Origin: Sweltsa coloradensis
Taxonomy: Eukaryota; Arthropoda; Insecta; Plecoptera; Chloroperlidae
Length of the DNA stretch: 64,000 nt
Assembly: GCA_024449915.1 (NCBI GenBank)
Contig: JAMZAV010001727.1
Location: 106,991 to 170,990, forward strand
Reading direction: 5' to 3'
The notes below the pieces were generated by a model. It was given only the letters and a program-made list of their open reading frames with translations, had not been told where the DNA came from and searched no databases. A program made the translations under genes and the position numbers. This document shows, in pieces, positions 58,346 to 64,000 of the stretch. Within the stretch, counting starts at the first letter, position 1. Each line of letters opens with the position of its first letter.

Positions 58346-61300
58346 TTTACGTTTTCAAGTTTTTTGATTTTGAAATCACTTTCCAATTCCTCGGACATGA
58401 ACTTTATTTTCTTGTTTTTTTCTTCCTGGTTCCTTGATTTTCTTTCTTTCTTTATTAATATTAGAGTTGATCCAAGAAAACTTATCAGAATGTGTTTAAT
58501 TTTTATGAGAGTGATAAATGTATTTAAGCTTACTTATGGCTTACTTACTTGGAGGGTGCAAAATGTCAAATACGTGTATATTTATTGGTATTGACAATGA
58601 AATGTCTTCTAATTTTAAAATTAATTTTGTTTTGTGGCCATTAAGTTTCCAAAGGTTCATTGGCCATATGTGACATGTTTTCGTGGGCTGTCATAAGGAA
58701 CAGCTTGGTGCAACTCTTGCTGACGTTAACTCTTAGCCGCACACTAGGTAATTAAGAACATCTATTCCTGCCTTTTTGGAAATTAGGGGAACAACACCCT
58801 GGATAAACATCTCGACGTGTGGGTTCTATAGTGGGACATTTAGGAATTTCTAGTTTTGCGATGGACAAGTTTTGTCTTTGTATAGACCTGGAACTCTGGA
58901 ATCTTATTTGTATATATGGAGTATACGGAGGTGTCTCGGTATAGAACTGTTAGGCAGTATGATTTCCATTAAAAGATGAGGATGATAATGCTGTCCAAGA
59001 ATAAAAAATATTTTGTATATCGGTATCGAACTAGAAGGGGCTTGAAATCTCAAAATTTTTCATGTAAAACTAATTTTTCAATTTCCGTTTTAGGTGTGTG
59101 AACTGAGTCGCCAATTTATTGATAAAACGCACTTTTATTTTGTTATCTTGTATTGACGAGTGCTAGTAGTTGGTTTGAGAGTCTTTTTCAATGGCTGGCT
59201 AACGCATCAAAAGCAGCAGTTTAAACTACGTTTTAGCACGCTCCTGGCTGATATTCACTTGCTGTAAAAACGTGGCTTTTAAAAAAATAGTGTAATGCAA
59301 CAGTTTTGCCATTCGTCCTGGAATTTCACCAAAACCATAAATACATTTTAACAAGCTAAGTGTTAAGATATTTTAAATAAATTAACAGAGATATTTTAAG
59401 ATACTACCGGTAAGTAGTTTTGCACCTTTGTAATTTGTACGCGGGTAGCATAGCATTTTGTCAACCTCTGCAAGGGCTTTCTGTGCTCCAAGGAAACGAC
59501 TATTTTTAATTTGCTACACACTACTGGTCTTGCCAAAAAAAATTAAAGAGTATCCACCAGTCATTCAATGGGACTCTAGGGCGTGGCGAGAGTCGTTAAG
59601 ATTTCCCCAGTTCACACAATAATTATAAATAATATGTTAATTTAATATCGTTACATCAATTTAATGAAGTTGTAGGTTGTTGGCTTAGTTCAACGGCCTT
59701 ACACGAAAACACGTAGGGCAAGATAAGATTCACAACGTCTCGTAACTATGGAACCCTTTAGTTGACATTGGGAATGGGAAATACTGTAATAGTATGTGTT
59801 TTCGTGCCATTTTTAACATACACCATGCAACAATGATTTTATCGTGGTGGTACACTTTTTGTTTGAAGAAATTCCCTTCTATCTTTCATACTGTGAACAT
59901 TATATATGGGCAGCCCCTTAGTGAACAATGTATGATTGATTATGTATTTATTATTTAACTTATTATGTGCAATACTTGTAAATTTAAATAAAACTTAAAT
60001 TAAACTGTTCATGTGTAGGCCTTCTAATTATGTGTATCTTTCTTTATAAATACCGGTAGCATTCAAATTAACACTTTAATTTGTCTATTTGGCTAGGGTA
60101 GTATACATTCTGAATGGAACTGGAACTTGGCACAGTGCATCCTGCAATAGTTTATTGTTTTCGACAAGTTGTTCGGTTCTTCTTTTGTTTTTTTCAAAGT
60201 GTATTTGAAATTATTATACATTGACATGCATTTACATCATATAAAATCACTAAAATGAACTTTTGAAAAGCAAGTTTTTCTTGGAAGGAACTTGAACGTC
60301 TAATGTATAAAAAGTGAACATACTTTTATGAAGTTAATTTTTTAGAGAGGGACTGAACTATGTTAAAGTTTATTTTTAAATGAATTTTCGTAAATCACTC
60401 GTAAATAATGTGTTAAAACTTATTAATAATTATTGACATTACTTACTTTATTTCAAAGAATTTGTAATTCTAGTACTGTAGGTCTGTGTCACTCACTCTG
60501 TCCATCACATGTACGCATGTACATTATTTCAACTTACAAATTTCTTACTCGAGTCAGCGTAGGTCATATCTTTGGCATTTGCACAAAACAAGTAGGCTTA
60601 CCATTGTGTCTAAATGTTGATACTGATGGTTACTGATAATGGCATCTACTGTATGCAAATATAGGAATCTTGGATATATTTTTAAATGTCTAGTTCAAAA
60701 AGTGGGGTGGGGCCATTATACAAAGCCATTTGTCAAAAGTGTTCAGTAGTGCATGTGTGAAAAATTTGAGTGATCTTAATTTTACTATATACTAATTAGG
60801 GGTGCGGACATTACTCGATGTAGCTTATAATTGAGTAGAAATGAACCCATTGACACCCTGGCAGGATTGCTGGGAGTAAGTGGGGGTGGGGGACTTGCCC
60901 ACAGATAATTTGTGACCCGGCACCTCCACAATTTTGAATCCAGGAATGAGTGGTAAGCTTACCCAGAACTGCCACCAAAAAGATCAACGCATGGTGAATC
61001 ATTATATCTTTGTATTCTTCTTCAGCGATCTGTTGTCGCTCCCCCTTGCGAGTGAAAATACTATTACGGCTAATGGCTGCGGGATCGATATGACTTCGCC
61101 GCCCTGCACCTTGTTTCTCCAGCATAAAGTGTATGCGTTATACAATACCTGTATCGGAACACTATGGATTAGCAAGAACTTGAATCTGGAGACGGTTGGG
61201 TGACCGTACACATCATCTTTATTATAAGGACTGACTGGAGGCATACGCAGTTTCTTTGGCAGCTTCGTTCAATCGTTCTACATACCGGTACTGTCCACAT

Positions 61301-61436
61301 TAGTAGCTGGCGTCTTGTCTTGTGTTCTAATACTATAAACTATAAAGCCTCCTAGGGTATGCCACAGTCCACCATGTTTCAGGTTCAAATCCTGCCTTGG
61401 GCATAAGTCATGTGTGGGCAGACACATACCACATAA
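58346..61436. other. Unassigned intergenic sequence
   Basis: AT-rich, no recognisable exon, LINE motif or terminal repeats. Box-B-like GGTTCAAATCC at 61383 is followed by a hAT insertion at 61437; it may mark a tRNA-derived SINE but no A box was confirmed. Confidence 0.4.
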
Positions 61437-62269
61437 TAGGGTGCCCAGATTTACAAACTAAAAAAGCGGGACGAACTTTCGTTGGCTGTAGCTGGGGTCT
61501 GGGGCGAAGCCGCAGCCGCCGGAGGCCTTTTCGCCAAAGGCGAAAAAAATTTTCACCATACTACAATTATTTTGTCATGTTTTAACTAAAGAATGGCCAC
61601 TCGAGGGATTACCGTTTTATTTATGAAGGATATATACATCAGTGTTCTAGAAGGTTGGAATATGTTTTGGTGGAGGGGGGAAGGAGGGGACAACAATAAG
61701 AAATTATACTCTTATTGTCCAGCAAGGTATCATTAAGTTATATGTCTATAGTGTCTTCAACTGTTCTATGTTCGATTATTAGTATTATATTTTAATGGAC
61801 ATGGATGCAATCGTAATCGATAGTAAAACCTGTAATCATTATGTCTGCTAACTTCCACTCGTCGACGTGCCAGCAGTGGGCGTCGAGTTATCTGCCTCTC
61901 GCTCATTAGTATTACGTTTTTGATATTTATCAGATCCGTGGATAAGGTCAAGTAGGTTGACATTTTTCACACATTTTTGACTTGTGTGTGAGGGAGAAAC
62001 AAGCAAGCTGACTCCCTGTCGGCGGCAGCGGGTAGTAGCCACTACTACAGTGCTACAATTATGACAAAGGAGAGCGCCAGCGAGCTCTCGCTGTCAGCGG
62101 GCCGGTTGGGATCAGTGGTTGGGATGCGAGAGATAGCAAGCGGGGAAGTTTGAATAATGAAAAATCTGAGATTTTGCATTATTTCAAAAAGCGGGACAAA
62201 AGTGCGTCCCGCCGGGTAGTGTGGCGGGACACGGGACACAAAGCTGAGGCGGGACGTCTGGGCACCCTA
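61437..62269. mobile_element. hAT MITE, 833 bp
   Basis: It starts TAGGGTGCCCAGA and ends TCTGGGCACCCTA (second half of the arm ACGTCTGGGCACCCTA), with perfect eight-base duplications CCACATAA at 61429-61436 and 62270-62277. Words with GCGGGAC repeat near both ends. It contains the GC-rich hairpin module at 61485-61580. No transposase. Confidence 0.9.
61485..61580. repeat. GC-rich hairpin module, copy 2
   Basis: GGCTGTAGCTGGGGTCTGGG, then GAAGCCGCAGCCGCCGGAGG, then TTTTCGCCAAAGGCGAAAA and TTTCACCATACTACA. It is homologous to 36076-36175 inside a pogo-like element. TTTTCGCC and GGCGAAAA can pair. Confidence 0.75.
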
Positions 62270-62277
62270 CCACATAA

Positions 62278-64000
62278 GCTAATGCATTTAGTTTTAGTTT
62301 TACATAATTACATAACTTATTAGAAATTAATTGTAGGGTTTATAAGCATTGTTAGCACCCCAAAGTTATTGTGATACAATGATAGTAGACAATAGGATCG
62401 AACCCAGAACCTTTGCTAGAGGTACATGTTATATTTTCAAGTGTCATTGTATAGCATTTTGTAGTGAAGCATTTATTTTTTAATTTTGAAATTATGTCAT
62501 GAAGGTTGAATTAATATGAACTGACTACAAATGTGTATACACAAATTATATACACTATGGGAAATAAAATAAAATAGGACTTGAAAACCATAGTTTTAAG
62601 TGAAAAAATAGCGCTTTGTAGCATCTATGCACAAAACGCTATTTTCACGTACCTCTAGCTTATAGCTAATTAAATGATTGGGACATTGTCCTCATCCATC
62701 ACCACAAATCGTCTTGGATGAATGACAATTGAATCATTGAAGTTTAACAACGAACAAAAATATATTTTCCAACAATTTCTTCTCTTTTTGCAAATCAATC
62801 ACTATTTCTATTAAATTTCTCAAAGCTTTTCAAATTGCAAATATTACTCGCAAGTCGCACAACCCTTGCCCCAGTCACGCATGTTATTACGTCATTCATT
62901 CTGTCGTGTCTGCTGCACTGCACAGTCTGCTTGGCTCAGTCGCCTGCTAGCCTTCTACGTAGCCACATCGTTTGCTGTTCGCTCCGCGCCAAGGTAAGAG
63001 TCCACTCTCTTCACCCACATCATTCACGCATCGCATTTTCATTCTTTGCTGTTTGTTTAGTAATCAATTCATTGTTTATAAACTTATTACTATTTAAAGC
63101 ATTGATATTGATTGAAATGATTCGAGCCTTGCATTCCATTGTAGGTATAGTCCGGGGTCTATCCGCAAATTTGAGGCTGAACCGTGGACAAATTGCAACA
63201 GAAGCAAATTTGGTATCATTGGATTCAGAAAAAAAACTAAAGAACCCGTAAAGAATCCCCTAAAATCCCCATAGGGTGGGTGGGTCTAATCATCCCCTAA
63301 ATGAAAATGTAATAAAATTGAATTAAAAAAAAGACGTAGGTACATATTTTTGAAACCTGGTAACCATGATATGTAATCAAAGCTTATTTTTAAGGGTCTT
63401 TTGAATAAAAAATATTTCAATTGTTAACAATTAATTTTGTGGCCAGCAGAGGTCAATGAAGGTCAAATTTTGTATTTTTTCAATATAATTTATGTAAAAT
63501 GTAAACGTTATTCTTCTATTGGCACAATAATGTTTGATGAAGGTCTCATTGTTGAAAATAACTAGTAGATAGGCCACACTTGATAAGGTATAAGTCAATC
63601 ATGGCAGAATAGGGTTATTATTACAATCTGTAGGACCATGAACCTACGAGTACGTATAAATAAAATAAAAAAATATAATAAATTGTATTTAGAGTCTTCC
63701 CACTCAGTTATATAACTGATTTTCAGTGGGGGACAGTAAATCAAAGCGACCAAGCCAACCCTGTAGACCCCGACGCAATCGACGAGTGAGCGATAACCAA
63801 CCAAAGATCGATATTTTTTTAATAGGAAATATTGCAATCAGTGGTATGGACAGTGCGAACACCCGCGAATCAACGCCAGAATCTACAAGGCCGATTTAGA
63901 ACAACTCTGATTATTGTGTCGTTTCTAGGACGGCTCCAAAGTCACATTACAAACTCCTAAGCAAGAACTGATGGACTAAGTCCAAAAGAAGTTTAAAAAA
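62278..64000. other. Unassigned sequence; weak candidate exons
   Basis: 62389-62420 carries GGTTCTGGGTTCGATCC on the - strand, a box-B-like word without a confirmed tRNA or SINE. 62840-62996 is GC-richer and ends CGCCAAG|GTAAGAG, a very good donor, possibly a 5' exon of a gene beyond the window. At 63931 GTTTCTAG precedes a 16-codon frame DGSKVTLQTPKQELMD ending in TAA. Neither is recognised. 63690-63730 has a small hairpin with CAGTTATATAACTG. Confidence 0.3.

Noticed and set aside
62389..62420. tRNA gene on the - strand
   Set aside because: Box-B-like GGTTCTGGGTTCGATCC is present, but no acceptor stem, anticodon arm or A box could be laid out.

Overview
This is eukaryotic, animal-type DNA: AT-rich, with large introns, GT-AG splice sites, dense transposon remnants and frequent GGCCTA-rich tracts. 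The only host gene I can recognise is the 3' two-thirds of TBC1D23 on the + strand, seen as ten consecutive exons from 5442 to 57812. Its first exons, including most of the TBC domain, lie upstream of base 1. The exon translations match animal TBC1D23 closely and every exon-exon phase fits. The very large introns, the transposon types (CR1/L2-like and RTE-like LINEs, hAT, pogo/Tigger-like, piggyBac-like and Harbinger-like elements) and a SINE with a 5S-rRNA-like head of invertebrate type suggest a marine invertebrate with a sizeable genome. An echinoderm or related deuterostome is my best guess, but the sequence does not prove it.

Layout. 1-5441: intron with a palindromic MITE and a piggyBac-like MITE. 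5442-5566: exon for the end of the TBC domain. 5567-13814: intron with a hAT MITE and a reverse-strand LINE. 13815-13965: exon. 13966-18993: intron with an RTE-like LINE that has taken four insertions, one of them itself interrupted. 18994-19218: first rhodanese exon. 19219-28569: intron dominated by a 3.15-kb tandem duplication that also copies the next exon (damaged copy at 25422). 28570-28783 and 29220-29373: second rhodanese exon and linker exon, followed by a 5S-headed SINE and several MITEs. 32115-32284: linker exon. 32285-46387: 14-kb intron with piggyBac-like, Harbinger-like/hAT and pogo-like elements, a possible 126-nt cassette exon, two long palindromes and a nearly full-length but dead CR1/L2-like LINE on the - strand with a seven-copy 193-bp tandem array. 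46388-46523, 53601-53795 and 57740-57812: exons of the C-terminal PH-like domain, ending at a TAG codon. Downstream: a probable polyadenylation signal near 58322, then mostly unassigned sequence with a hAT element at 61437-62269 and a weak candidate 5' exon near 62.9 kb.

The TBC1D23 exons together encode the end of the TBC domain, the rhodanese-like domain, a variable linker and the C-terminal PH-like domain. In other animals this protein links endosome-derived vesicles to trans-Golgi golgins. Everything else appears to be selfish DNA inside its introns. I found no convincing undescribed biological system. The observations most worth following are the exon-containing tandem duplication (real or assembly artefact), the tandem array at the ORF2 start of the LINE, the candidate cassette exon, the layered transposon insertions, and a GC-rich hairpin module shared by unrelated DNA transposons.
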